Positions 16,716-26,298 of a stretch of 64,000 nucleotides of DNA are shown in pieces (position 1 is the first letter of the stretch; every line of letters starts with the position of its first letter). The stretch is from Prevotella koreensis (GTDB lineage Bacteria > Bacteroidota > Bacteroidia > Bacteroidales > Bacteroidaceae). The translations under genes and the position numbers were made by a program. The stretch spans positions 1,316,539-1,380,538 of the forward strand of contig NZ_RYYU01000001.1 in NCBI RefSeq assembly GCF_003977605.1. Reading direction: 5' to 3'. The notes beneath the pieces were generated by a model. The model did no database searches. It saw only the letters and a program-made list of their open reading frames with translations, and had not been told where the DNA came from.

Positions 16716-19700
16716 CCGACACATCCATCCTCAATACTCTCCACTAACCGTCTGAATATATCATTACGGCTAATGATGCGGCGGTTGCCGGTTATTATAA
16801 GTTGTTTTCTCGCCCTTGTCAGGGCTACGTTCAGTTTTCGGTCTATTATTACGCCGTCCTCCTCGAAGCAGTTGGCTGTGAGGAAATCGAGTTGGTATGG
16901 GTTCTGTATAGTGAAAGAATAGATTATTATGTCGCGCTGCGAACCCTGATAACGTTCCACGGTATCTATGGAAATCCGATTCAGTGGCTCAATGCCGAGC
17001 AACTCTATCTCGCGCCGTATCACGGCTATCTGGTTGCGATAGGGCACTATCACACCTACAGTCTGTTGTGGATTGAAATCCTCGCGGTGCTCATCATATA
17101 TCCGTTTCAGTTGCTCCGCCACTATTACTGCCTCGCTTGTATTAACCTTGTCAGACCGTCCCGGCTCACGACAGTCGGCCGAGGGAATGAAAACTACGCG
17201 CCGACAGCGATCTGATGGTTCAAGTTGGTGTTCCAACGGCACTTCCAATATCTTCTCGCGAGCATAGAACATATTACAAGGGAAGTGTGCTATGTCGGGG
17301 TGCATGCGCCCCTGTCTGTTCAGTACACCGATAAAACGTTCTCGCCCGGCTTGCCTTTCTATTCGCAACAACCGTTCGAACAGACTGTTACGACAATCAT
17401 CAAGACAGATGTTTCGCAAGCATTCCTCCTCCACCCTACTGTCTGTACGACTCTGTTGCACAACCGCCGGCAGTTGTTTATGGTCGCCTATTAGAATAAA
17501 TCTGCCCACTCCCATATTGCCACCGGCATCATGCCAACCCACCAGTCCAACAATATCAGGTTCAGGTATCTGACTTGCCTCATCTATAATGGCGAGCGAA
17601 AAACGTTTCAGTGAGAACAGTTCCTCGTGCGACAAGATAGTGGTGGTAGTGCCCACAATGACACGAGTACCTGCAAGCAGTTGCTTCATGCTCGCCAATG
17701 TGGCATCATCACCTATGGCATTTGCAAACAGTCGGTCGTGAAAACGCGGGTCGCAGCGGTAGGGCGAGCCAATCCTGAGATAGTCTATTGCGGCATCTTT
17801 CAGCATCGAGCATATCTCATCTACGGCTCGGTTGGTGTACGACATTAGCAGCAACGATGTATCGCTGCCGGCAGCCAATTCTCCCTGCACAAGACTGCGC
17901 AATGCCCTTGATGTCTTGCCCGTTCCCGGCGGGCCTACGAGTAGGAAATAGTCTTTTGACGACAGTGCCCGAGCAGTTATGTCATCGTCTTTCACGTTGC
18001 TGTCCGCAAGCGGTTCTCTCTGCGCCAGCAACAAGTCACGGAAAGATTTCGGAGCCGTTATGAAGTTATGCAGTGAATGTATCTTACTGCCTTGCGACAG
18101 GTCGCCGGCTGAATGTTCCACGGCGTAAGCCGCATCAGAGTGTGGCACAAGCACTGCATCATTCTGCTGACCGTCGGCCAAAGCCACCGTAACCTCATTT
18201 ACGGAAAGGTCTTTTATAAAGCCCTTATAAAGTATGCTACGCCTCACATCGGGCACATCCTTGTATTCATAAAGATACACCGCGTCGCCCCTTCTGAAGT
18301 TAGGAAGGAAATCATCACCCTGACTTGGCACGGCAAGCGTTATGAGGTCGAACCCACGATATGCCTCACTCTTCTCTTTCGCAGTTATTTTCAGGTCCGT
18401 ATATATATTCCCCGTCTCTCGCTTTTCGGCAAGAGGCATGTTCCAAAGGTCGGCAGCCGATGAGCCGATGCCCTCTTGCAGTCCGAGTCTTGCCACCCTT
18501 TGCTCGCGAAAAAGGAATGTCATCATCCTACAGAAATATTCGTGTTCGAGTTCCGACAGCGTGTGCAGCGGGTCGAGCATGGCGTGCAGTTGCGGCTTTT
18601 GGAATCGCAGATATAGGGTGTCTGTACATTTATTCTCGTTCAAAATATCCGGTTTCAGCATCGGCATTATCGTTGCAAAACCGCGCTCTGCCACCAACAT
18701 GTCGAGTGTCACCATGCGGTTGCGCATCTTTATTGCGTCCCGGAACAGTCCTTGATAGAAATTCATAGACACCAGTCCGTCCTTCGGTGGATATTTTGAG
18801 TATAGCAAGTGCATGTTTATCCTATTCCCGGAGAGTTGGAAATTATATTTCAACACACCGTAATAGAGCAGCATCTGCACATAGTTTTCCTCCAACTGCA
18901 CACCATACCTGCCACTGCGATGCGTCTCTATGTTCCAGTTCTTTCCCGACTTCTGTTCCACCAGCACCGACATATCGGCACTCATCAGATCGACGCGACC
19001 CGAAATGCCGAGTTTCTCGCACACGAACGATGGCTCTATCAAAGCCTTGTCGGTGTGTAACGGTGCTACCTTATCATGCTTCATCACCTTTATCGCCGCC
19101 GCGATATTCGTAGCCTGCCTCCGCGCATCGCTGACGAATGTCGCGGCATTAAAGTTTTCACAGGTACTGAAAGCCAATGCCTTGTCGCGGAAATTCTGAC
19201 GTATGGTGTCGTTGATGGTTGTCTCCGGGGCGTTTATGGTATTGTCGAGCACTGCGCTTGCAAGGTTTCCGAGCAGTATCGGCTGTGTGTTTGCCGGTGC
19301 TCCTAAGCGCTTCACGATGTAGTTCAGCGGACTGCGACCGTAACTCTTGAAGCAAGATGCTATCGTACTGATGTCTATAAGGAAGTCGGGCTCGATGACA
19401 ATGAGTGACGGTTCAAGGCAATGCATCTCTTCACTGTCGGTTTCCGATGCACGGCTGTCAATCAGATTTACCTGCATGCCGACGCGAAGTATCGGTTGGA
19501 GATATTTCAAATGCTCTGCCGAAATGTCCACCTCGATTCTCGCAGCATCACCAATATTGTCGGCAACGGCCGTGAAAGATGTGTCTGCAATGCTGTCAAC
19601 GATACATCTGACGTAATGGTATCGTTCGCGTTTCGCCTCCTCTCGGCGCGAGAGTTTCTCCTGTGTGGTCTGTGGTACCAGTCCTATTATCGATGCCGGA

Positions 19701-20050
19701 ATAGGGCATGAGAACACAGCCGAAACGAAGATACAGAGAGAGCGCACATCATAAAGCAACTGCTCCGGCGTGATTGTCTCTGCCTTGTTGCTGTGGCGGC
19801 GCATCGCCTGTATATCAACGACATCGCTCACAGCCACCCTGTGTCGTTTGCATAAGTAACCAACCTGCGAGAACAGATTGCCGTAAGCCTGTTCGGTGTC
19901 GGCAACACCCGCGGCAGATGCCATGACAAGCGTCTCGTGCATGTGTCTGAGCAGTTTCGGACAGAGGCGTGAATACTCGTCAGTAGTGTTCGCGCTGTGC
20001 ACGGCATGGGCTATTTCGGCCGCCCTGTCAAACAATTCCTCGGAGGTCAT
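16712..20050 (-). CDS. Dna2-like fused nuclease and SF1 helicase
   Basis: A 1112-residue protein combining two activities. The middle holds a PD-(D/E)xK nuclease core, GRVDLM then VLVEQKSGK near residues 352-372, with the expected D...ExK spacing. The C-terminal third is a superfamily 1 UPF1/Dna2-type helicase: Walker A GPPGTGKTS near 704, IIDEASQIPEP near 820, GDHKQLPAV near 853, NRQGRMHPDIA, DTVERYQGSQRDI near 1030 and LNVALTRARKQLIITGN near 1072. The N-terminal 300 residues are unassigned. A cysteine set for an iron-sulphur cluster, as in Dna2/AddB, is not obvious. It is transcribed divergently from two dynamin-like GTPases, suggesting a shared role in DNA processing, repair or defence. 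Confidence 0.85.
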   Translation of the reverse strand: MTSEELFDRAAEIAHAVHSANTTDEYSRLCPKLLRHMHETLVMASAAGVADTEQAYGNLFSQVGYLCKRHRVAVSDVVDIQAMRRHSNKAETITPEQLLYDVRSLCIFVSAVFSCPIPASIIGLVPQTTQEKLSRREEAKRERYHYVRCIVDSIADTSFTAVADNIGDAARIEVDISAEHLKYLQPILRVGMQVNLIDSRASETDSEEMHCLEPSLIVIEPDFLIDISTIASCFKSYGRSPLNYIVKRLGAPANTQPILLGNLASAVLDNTINAPETTINDTIRQNFRDKALAFSTCENFNAATFVSDARRQATNIAAAIKVMKHDKVAPLHTDKALIEPSFVCEKLGISGRVDLMSADMSVLVEQKSGKNWNIETHRSGRYGVQLEENYVQMLLYYGVLKYNFQLSGNRINMHLLYSKYPPKDGLVSMNFYQGLFRDAIKMRNRMVTLDMLVAERGFATIMPMLKPDILNENKCTDTLYLRFQKPQLHAMLDPLHTLSELEHEYFCRMMTFLFREQRVARLGLQEGIGSSAADLWNMPLAEKRETGNIYTDLKITAKEKSEAYRGFDLITLAVPSQGDDFLPNFRRGDAVYLYEYKDVPDVRRSILYKGFIKDLSVNEVTVALADGQQNDAVLVPHSDAAYAVEHSAGDLSQGSKIHSLHNFITAPKSFRDLLLAQREPLADSNVKDDDITARALSSKDYFLLVGPPGTGKTSRALRSLVQGELAAGSDTSLLLMSYTNRAVDEICSMLKDAAIDYLRIGSPYRCDPRFHDRLFANAIGDDATLASMKQLLAGTRVIVGTTTTILSHEELFSLKRFSLAIIDEASQIPEPDIVGLVGWHDAGGNMGVGRFILIGDHKQLPAVVQQSRTDSRVEEECLRNICLDDCRNSLFERLLRIERQAGRERFIGVLNRQGRMHPDIAHFPCNMFYAREKILEVPLEHQLEPSDRCRRVVFIPSADCREPGRSDKVNTSEAVIVAEQLKRIYDEHREDFNPQQTVGVIVPYRNQIAVIRREIELLGIEPLNRISIDTVERYQGSQRDIIIYSFTIQNPYQLDFLTANCFEEDGVIIDRKLNVALTRARKQLIITGNRRIISRNDIFRRLVESIEDGCVG

Positions 20051-20062
20051 TTATATATTATT

Positions 20063-20124
20063 CGTTTCGTAATCTGAGTGTATAGTAAATTACAAAATTA
20101 CGAAACGACTGCCGTTTCACCAAA
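20063..20124 (-). promoter_or_regulatory. Promoter and operator-like dyad of the Dna2-like gene
   Basis: On the minus strand TTTG (20121-20124), a 20-bp spacer and TAATTTTG (20093-20100) form a consensus promoter, giving a leader of about 36 nt. A perfect 11-bp inverted repeat, CGTTTCGTAAT at 20063-20073 and its complement at 20097-20107, overlaps the -7 box and the transcription start. This placement suits a repressor site. Confidence 0.6.
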
Positions 20125-20218
20125 CACCCGAGGTTAATAATCCATAAAAGCCGAAGTTGTACGCGCTTCGCAGGCGGCAACGGCATTGCGACACGTAGAT
20201 AAAAAAGGGACGAAACAT

Positions 20219-20249
20219 TTTGCAGTCTCATAAGTAATGCCTATTTTTG
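20219..20249 (+). promoter_or_regulatory. Promoter of the dynamin-like pair
   Basis: TTTG (20219-20222), a 19-bp spacer and TATTTTTG (20242-20249) match the consensus. The box lies downstream of the first in-frame ATG (20237), which therefore cannot be the start; translation should begin at 20273. Confidence 0.65.
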
Positions 20250-20272
20250 CCCTTGCAAAATCTATTGGAACA

Positions 20273-22087
20273 ATGAACGAGAACGCACGAGCCAGAGTGG
20301 AACGCGAATACCGACGCATAGTGGCAGAACTGCAACAGGCGGCCGCCGATATGCGTGGGGCAAGCGGGCGTGATGCCGTGCTGACTCAGACGCGCGATGC
20401 TCTTGCCTCAACAATGGAAAGACTGATAAGCGGATATAACACACAGGCAGAGCAAACAATAGGCTCAACGGTGTGGGATCAACTCGTCATTGCATTCTTC
20501 GGAGAAACCAACGCGGGCAAAAGCACCATTATAGAGACAATGCGTATTCTCACAAACGAGGAAACACGCGAAATGGAACGTGTACGAACCGGTTCGGCAC
20601 ATGACGGAATGATTGTGGGCGACGGTAGTGCCGACTTCACGAAAGTGTACTGCGAATACCACCTGAAGATTAACGGCAAGCCTTTCACGCTGATAGATGT
20701 GCCGGGAATAGAGGGCCGGGAGGAGGACTATTCCGAAGATATTAAGCGGGCACTCGACAAGGCTCACAGCATTTTCTACGTGCAGGGACACAACAAACAG
20801 CCAGACACGGCAACGGCAGAGAAGATAAAACGTTACCTGAAAGATTGGGTGAGCGTGTATTCGATATATAATATAAGAGGTGGAGCGGGCGACTATGACG
20901 AACCGGAAGAGCGTGAAACGCTGATGACAGAGAAAACCGTAAAGACCGAAACTCTAATCACCGGAACGTTCAGCGATATTCTCGGCGAGCGATACAAAGG
21001 TAACATTTCACTGCAAGGACTGCTCGCAATGTGCTCCGTTGCCGACTTCGCAGAGAGCCGTAACGACCTGCTGCGCACTCAAGCAAAACTGAAAAAACTG
21101 TTCGGCGACAGCAACACTCTGTTCCGATTCAGCCGAATGTTCGCGCTCACCGAACTTATCGACAACATGGCCGACCACTTCCTCGAAGAGATTGTCGAGG
21201 CCAACAAACAGAAGATGATTTCGCTTGCCCGAACCGCCTACCACGGAATAGCCGAAGAACTGCAACAACAACAGGAGGCAACGCGCCGCACACGACTACT
21301 GCTGCACACCCTACAAAGCGACATAAGGGCTGCAGCAACTAAAACGCAGACTGCCATCGAACGCGACATAAAGCAGGTTAACGACAAGGAATACAATGCT
21401 TTGAAAGATAAGGTGTGCGCCACAATAGACAACAAAATGCTTAATGATGCGCAACGGAAATTCGCCATAGAGCAGTTGGAGGCTGTCGTACCGGGGCGTA
21501 TAGAGAACGGTATGAACGACGTGGTGGCACGCAATATCGGCGAGATGAACGACTACATCAACCTACGGAAACAGCAGATTGATTATATCCCACTTGCCGA
21601 ACAACTCAACATTGCCGACCCACAGAAACGGTTGGGCTCGTTCTTCGTAAGCACAAAGCGCATAGAGGAGGCATTGAATCTTAGCATCGGCGACGTTGGC
21701 GGCTTTGCTGTTTCAGTGGCGGGAGGGGCTTCCATCGGTAGTTTCTTCACTTTTATCGCTCCCGGAGTAGCAACGGCGGTAGGAGCAATGCTCGGTGGTC
21801 TGTCGCACATAGCACGCAAGACAATCTTCGGAGACGAGCGCAGAAGCAAGGCCAAGCAGGTGGCACGCAGGCAGATTGAGAAAGCAAGGATTGACAGCAA
21901 TATAAGACTCCGGAATCTGACAAAGGGAATAAACGAACGTATTGCCGAGAACAGAGACCGAATGACAGAGGCAATAGAGCATGAAATGAACAACCTTCAG
22001 ACCATCGAGCGTATAATAGAAGATACCCAAAGGGCTATCACAAAATTCATAGAAGATATAAAATCAAAGGAATATGGCACGATATGA
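20273..22087 (+). CDS. Dynamin-like GTPase A
   Basis: A 604-residue GTPase of the bacterial dynamin-like or LeoA-like class. A coiled-coil start is followed by G1 FFGETNAGKST near residues 76-86 and G3 DVPGIEG near 142. G4 is not a standard NKxD; YNIRGG may take its place. Long helical stretches follow, rich in E, Q and R. A hydrophobic pair of segments (VGGFAVSVAGGASIGSFFTF and beyond, about 483-520) could insert into a membrane, and a C-terminal helical tail ends the protein. The start at MNENARA is fixed by the promoter position. The gene overlaps GTPase B by 14 bp, so the two are co-translated and probably form a hetero-oligomer, as in other paired bacterial dynamins. Confidence 0.8.
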   Translation: MNENARARVEREYRRIVAELQQAAADMRGASGRDAVLTQTRDALASTMERLISGYNTQAEQTIGSTVWDQLVIAFFGETNAGKSTIIETMRILTNEETREMERVRTGSAHDGMIVGDGSADFTKVYCEYHLKINGKPFTLIDVPGIEGREEDYSEDIKRALDKAHSIFYVQGHNKQPDTATAEKIKRYLKDWVSVYSIYNIRGGAGDYDEPEERETLMTEKTVKTETLITGTFSDILGERYKGNISLQGLLAMCSVADFAESRNDLLRTQAKLKKLFGDSNTLFRFSRMFALTELIDNMADHFLEEIVEANKQKMISLARTAYHGIAEELQQQQEATRRTRLLLHTLQSDIRAAATKTQTAIERDIKQVNDKEYNALKDKVCATIDNKMLNDAQRKFAIEQLEAVVPGRIENGMNDVVARNIGEMNDYINLRKQQIDYIPLAEQLNIADPQKRLGSFFVSTKRIEEALNLSIGDVGGFAVSVAGGASIGSFFTFIAPGVATAVGAMLGGLSHIARKTIFGDERRSKAKQVARRQIEKARIDSNIRLRNLTKGINERIAENRDRMTEAIEHEMNNLQTIERIIEDTQRAITKFIEDIKSKEYGTI

Positions 22088-23759
22088 GAACAGCATAGAG
22101 CGTCTTCAAAAACTGAAGAGCATCGTGGAACAAGGACAGAAACTGGGACTCGAACTCGGCGAGGTGGCCGAAAAGGTTGACTCTGCGATACAAAATGCAA
22201 CTGCCGGAAAGACACGCATCGTGATGCTTGGCTCGTTCAGCGACGGAAAGACGAGTGCCGTGGCAGGAATGATGGGGAGGCTGCACGAGTCGATGAAGAT
22301 TGACGTGGAAGAGTCGTCAGACGAACTGACGGTATATCATCTCGACTCTTTGGGGCACGACTATGAGATTGTGGACACTCCGGGACTGTTCGGGACAAAG
22401 GAGAAAGAGATTGACGGACAACAGATAAGATGTTCCGAACTCACTCGTAAATACATCTCCGAAGCCGAGGCAGTGATATATGTCTGCGATGCCGTACTGC
22501 CATTGAAAGACTCTCACAGGGATAGCCTGCGACTGGTGTTGCGTGACTTCGGGAAACTTCCGGTTACGATATTCGCAATAAACAAAATGGATGAGGCAGG
22601 AACAGACATGACAGACGAGGAGGACTACAACGAACACGCTGCTGTGAAGCGCGCCACCTTTGTTCAACGTCTCGATGACACGCTCACACTTACCGACGAT
22701 GAGAGAGAAGGATTGCGCATAGTGTGCATCGCGGCCGACCCGAAAGGGCGTGGACTTGAATATTGGCTGGAACGCAGAGAGGAATATGAACGACGCTCCC
22801 ACATATCATTATTGAGACAGGAAGTGGAACGATTAGTGGGACAGACCACCGCTGCCGAACTGGCCGAAGGCTCCGGAATTGCGGTGGTGCGCGACGTACT
22901 GGCAGGCATAGGCAACGACATCGACATTACAAACCGACGCATGGCCGACCCGTTGATGCGGTGTCGTGAGGAAATTGCCGACATGAAGAACGAATGTGCG
23001 ATACTCCGACAGGAACTGAACAGCAGTCGGGGCACTATGACCGACCGCATGAACGACTTGAAACTACGAGTGTTGAGTGAAATTCGGCATGCCGAATCGG
23101 CCGACCAACTCGTGCAGGTGGTTGAAGAACAAATCGGTATGGAACACGGAAAGGTAACGTGCTATATACTGAACAGAAACATCAATCAAATTTTGTCGGA
23201 ATGTGCCGAGGCCAACAACACCTCTCTCGAACGCAAAGAAATAGAGTTCGAGAGCCGATTCACTGCACAGAACGACATATTGGGCAACGGCCTGAAAGAG
23301 TCGCAGAAAGTGCTGCGCGAAGTGAAGTCGAAACTCGACGTGGTGAGTCATGCCTACAACCTGTTCTCACAAACATTCAGAAGTACCGTAGGACGGGCGG
23401 CAAAGTTTGAGACCAAAGCAGGCAGATGGATAGGAAACGCCGGAGTTGCACTCGGTGTTGCAATGGAACTATACGATTGGTACGAGGCGAAACAGCGCAA
23501 TGAAAGAGTAGCCGAACTGCAACATACGCTACGCGAGAGTGTCAACGAGATATTCTCCGGAATATTCAAGATGTTCGACAGCGATGAGAGTTATTATAGT
23601 ACTTTCGCTCCAAGTTACCCCGAGATGCTGCGACTGATTGGCACTCGCGAGGAAGAACTGCAACAGATGCAACAACAAAGCGACAGTTTGGGAAACTACC
23701 GCGACCGCATCAGACAATGGATGGAGCATGACATCGCAGACGCAGAGATTGTCAGGTGA
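22074..23759 (+). CDS. Dynamin-like GTPase B
   Basis: Second GTPase of the pair, 561 residues. G1 is GSFSDGKTS near residues 50-58, G3 DTPGLFG near 101 and G4 AINKMDEA near 168, so unlike its partner it has a full set of guanine-binding motifs. The C-terminal half is mostly helical with predicted coiled coils, and a mildly hydrophobic helix (NAGVALGVAMELYDWYEAK) near 460. There is no signal peptide. Its ATG lies inside the end of GTPase A. Similarity to LeoA/SrfC-type proteins is inferred from layout, not alignment. The gene converges with the DUF2207 gene 11 bp downstream with no clear terminator. Confidence 0.8.
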   Translation: MARYENSIERLQKLKSIVEQGQKLGLELGEVAEKVDSAIQNATAGKTRIVMLGSFSDGKTSAVAGMMGRLHESMKIDVEESSDELTVYHLDSLGHDYEIVDTPGLFGTKEKEIDGQQIRCSELTRKYISEAEAVIYVCDAVLPLKDSHRDSLRLVLRDFGKLPVTIFAINKMDEAGTDMTDEEDYNEHAAVKRATFVQRLDDTLTLTDDEREGLRIVCIAADPKGRGLEYWLERREEYERRSHISLLRQEVERLVGQTTAAELAEGSGIAVVRDVLAGIGNDIDITNRRMADPLMRCREEIADMKNECAILRQELNSSRGTMTDRMNDLKLRVLSEIRHAESADQLVQVVEEQIGMEHGKVTCYILNRNINQILSECAEANNTSLERKEIEFESRFTAQNDILGNGLKESQKVLREVKSKLDVVSHAYNLFSQTFRSTVGRAAKFETKAGRWIGNAGVALGVAMELYDWYEAKQRNERVAELQHTLRESVNEIFSGIFKMFDSDESYYSTFAPSYPEMLRLIGTREEELQQMQQQSDSLGNYRDRIRQWMEHDIADAEIVR

Positions 23760-23770
23760 GTTCGTAAGTC

Positions 23771-25537
23771 TTACCTGAAACCGCTGCCACCACCACCGGA
23801 GTAACCACCACCACCGCTATACGACGAACTGCCACCACCGCCGCTCGAACGCCTGCGCTGCTCTTCTGCCCTTCTACGCTTTTCTTCTTTTTCCCTCATT
23901 CTCTCTTCATAAGTTTTATATTCTCTCACATACTTCATTCCGGCATAGATAGACGTTGCGGCATTGAGATACATCGGAGTTTCGGAGATTGAGTTATAGA
24001 GTTCGTAATCTTGGATACTTACCTTCGGAAGCAACTTGCGCAACTCCTTTCTCACGCGCCCTGCCACACCGAACATTGTGGCAAATACCATATACTCTTT
24101 CCAAAGCATTGTTTCTATCAAATCGCGCTCGCTAAGGAGAGTGAACTCACGCAGGAATCTGTCGAATCCCATCACGCTACGCACTTCTTCACACGTCAAG
24201 GTGAAAAGATTAATATTATTACTTTCATGTAATAGAGAATAAATCTCACGTACTTTCTCACGATATTCCACAGGGTATCTCTTGAAATAGAGTTGTATCT
24301 CATTAATTTCAAGGATATGGTCTTCACCGGCTGCCTCATAGAAAAGTTGGTGCAGACACAATGCCATCTTTTCGTTACGGTCAAGAGTTTCCTTCGGTGC
24401 TTTGGCGACAGGTTGGTTGATCAGCAAAACATATTTATACCCACTCCCATCGGCATTATTAAGTCGCCTTATCACAACATCTTTCTGCAACATCAGTCGC
24501 AGAGTATATGCAGAAATGACATCATTATCAGTAATGGAAGATTCTTCTATGACAGAATAGACATCGCGCGATTTCAGCAAATCACCATTCAAAGGAATAT
24601 CACGCCGCCACATAATATTCTTCTTACTGCCACCTAACAACTTTTTGAGTCTGAGTTTTCGTTTCAATTCGTCAAATACGATTGCGCCACTGACAAATAT
24701 GGTCAAGCAAAGCGAAATAATACCACCGAGAGCCAATAACCATATTTCCGAATCTCTGGAGATATGTTCAAAGAGCGAGGTGTTGTTCTCAAGTTCCGCC
24801 ATCTCGTATGTACTTCCCGCAATGGCGATGTCCTTTACATTTGTCTTGAAACTGCCTGTGACATTGACATCCGGATGAAACTCCCCTTTCGGGAACTCCA
24901 ACATCACCACCACCATTTCATCACCTGAAATTCTTTCCGTGGTATGAGCATCCACCAGTCCATCAACAACATTGATGTCGCCGTAACATCTGAACATCCA
25001 CACCTTAGGCTCGAAGCGTTTGAAAAGAACTCCCTTGCGGAATATCTTCACCTTTACCTCGTCAGTTCCGTTCGCATCGGTAGAGAAAAAACAGTGATTG
25101 AATCCGTCACTCTCGTAGTAACCCATTACCAGTCCAACGATACGATAGTTTATGTAGTAGGTTCTCTCACCTTCATCACCTATTCCCCAGCACAGTTCCA
25201 CACCATTCTCGGTATAGTTATAGCCACATCGGTTTTTCTTTTCGTCGCGTGTACGCTCGGTATTCCACACTTTTTCAAATTCATATTTCTCCCCTGTCTC
25301 GTCGCTCACAGAAAGGTCTGTGATAGACATACCGCGCCTAAGGTTGAATATCGAGATATATCCTTCCGTACCAAATTCATTTATTTCTGCCACTCGTTTC
25401 TCGCGGACGAGGGCATCTCCGTTGTCAAGCAGTTCAACATCAATGTTGACACTTACCGTGCGCCCTGCCATTACCGGCAACGCAAGAGCGCATACCAGCA
25501 ACATGAGTAACAATATCCGGCGGTTTCTTTTCTGCAT
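23771..25537 (-). CDS. DUF2207 membrane protein
   Basis: A 588-residue protein with a signal peptide (residues 1-24). The DUF2207 extracytoplasmic region starts VSVNIDVELLDNGDALVREK. A transmembrane segment lies near residues 270-292 (LLALGGIISLCLTIFVSGAI). A cytoplasmic region of about 250 residues and a low-complexity tail of Gly and Ser ending in GFR follow; the glycine-rich end is a frequent feature of DUF2207 proteins. The function is unknown. DUF2207 proteins often sit beside LemA-type genes, which are absent here. A 59-residue membrane protein gene lies 5 bp upstream. Confidence 0.85.
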   Translation of the reverse strand: MQKRNRRILLLMLLVCALALPVMAGRTVSVNIDVELLDNGDALVREKRVAEINEFGTEGYISIFNLRRGMSITDLSVSDETGEKYEFEKVWNTERTRDEKKNRCGYNYTENGVELCWGIGDEGERTYYINYRIVGLVMGYYESDGFNHCFFSTDANGTDEVKVKIFRKGVLFKRFEPKVWMFRCYGDINVVDGLVDAHTTERISGDEMVVVMLEFPKGEFHPDVNVTGSFKTNVKDIAIAGSTYEMAELENNTSLFEHISRDSEIWLLALGGIISLCLTIFVSGAIVFDELKRKLRLKKLLGGSKKNIMWRRDIPLNGDLLKSRDVYSVIEESSITDNDVISAYTLRLMLQKDVVIRRLNNADGSGYKYVLLINQPVAKAPKETLDRNEKMALCLHQLFYEAAGEDHILEINEIQLYFKRYPVEYREKVREIYSLLHESNNINLFTLTCEEVRSVMGFDRFLREFTLLSERDLIETMLWKEYMVFATMFGVAGRVRKELRKLLPKVSIQDYELYNSISETPMYLNAATSIYAGMKYVREYKTYEERMREKEEKRRRAEEQRRRSSGGGGSSSYSGGGGYSGGGGSGFR

Positions 25538-25542
25538 ACTCT

Positions 25543-25722
25543 TTAATACTTAAACAATTTATATGCAAAGAATGCCACCATGATAACCACGACATGCAAG
25601 ATTATCAGTACAACATTTGGGTTATTAAGAAAAAAAAGCCACGCATCGGTAAACATATCATGCTCCGTTTCTATTCCGGGATAAGTTTCCAATAGTAACG
25701 ATGTCATAGATGACACTATCAT
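25543..25722 (-). CDS. Small 59-residue membrane protein
   Basis: A short open frame ending 5 bp before the DUF2207 start codon on the same strand, too close to be chance if both are expressed. The product has a polar N-terminal half (MIVSSMTSLLLETYPGIETE), then one clear hydrophobic helix (PNVVLIILHVVVIMVAFFAY) and the basic end KLFKY. I do not recognise a family. It may assemble with the DUF2207 protein. An alternative is that it is only a leader peptide for translational coupling. Confidence 0.5.
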   Translation of the reverse strand: MIVSSMTSLLLETYPGIETEHDMFTDAWLFFLNNPNVVLIILHVVVIMVAFFAYKLFKY

Positions 25723-25758
25723 TTAAAGTTATGTGCAGGTATATCCGATACCAATGTA

Positions 25759-26226
25759 TCAGTTGTTGAAATAATAAAGGAATGTGGCAATGCCCTCTAT
25801 GGCCGGTTTTCGTTCGTTCTCTATCTCTATTTTGAACGCCACCTCGGTCTTGCACACACCACGAAGATTGTTTATATTGTGCAGAGATGCCTTCAGTCTT
25901 ATTCGCGATCCGGTCTTCACAGGCTGTCCGAAGCGCATCTTGTCCATGCCATAGTTTACGAGTAGTTTTATGTTCTGCACCTCTATCACTTTCTCCCAAA
26001 GGTGTGGCAGCAATGACAACGTGAGATAACCGTGGGCAATCGTAGATTTATAAGGACTTTCCTTTGCTGCTCGTTCCTCATCCACATGTATCCATTGGTG
26101 GTCGAGCGTGGCATCAGCAAACATATTGATGCGCTCCTGACCTATTTCAAGCCATTCGGAAGTTCCAAGTTCTTTCCCTAAATAAGATGCGAATTCGTCG
26201 TAAGATTTTACTATAAGTTTTGCCAT
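25759..26226 (-). CDS. MaoC-like hotdog-fold dehydratase
   Basis: A 155-residue single-hotdog protein of the MaoC/(R)-hydratase family, which adds or removes water at enoyl-CoA type substrates. The hydratase motif FADATLDHQWIHVDEERA with the catalytic Asp and His, then STIAHGYLTLSLLP, is clear near residues 33-80. The start is set at MAKLIVKSYDEF; an upstream in-frame ATG at 26307 would reach into the IS982 remnant. The physiological substrate is unknown. It stands alone on the minus strand between the DUF2207 pair and IS debris. Confidence 0.88.
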   Translation of the reverse strand: MAKLIVKSYDEFASYLGKELGTSEWLEIGQERINMFADATLDHQWIHVDEERAAKESPYKSTIAHGYLTLSLLPHLWEKVIEVQNIKLLVNYGMDKMRFGQPVKTGSRIRLKASLHNINNLRGVCKTEVAFKIEIENERKPAIEGIATFLYYFNN

Positions 26227-26298
26227 TGTAATTTTTATTTTTGTTTTCTGATGCAAAAATAACATTTTTTTCTGATATTCAATATTATTTCCCATAAT

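Noticed and set aside
20237..20272. Earlier ATG for GTPase A
   Set aside because: A consensus -7 box at 20242-20249 lies downstream of this ATG, so it would not be transcribed from that promoter.
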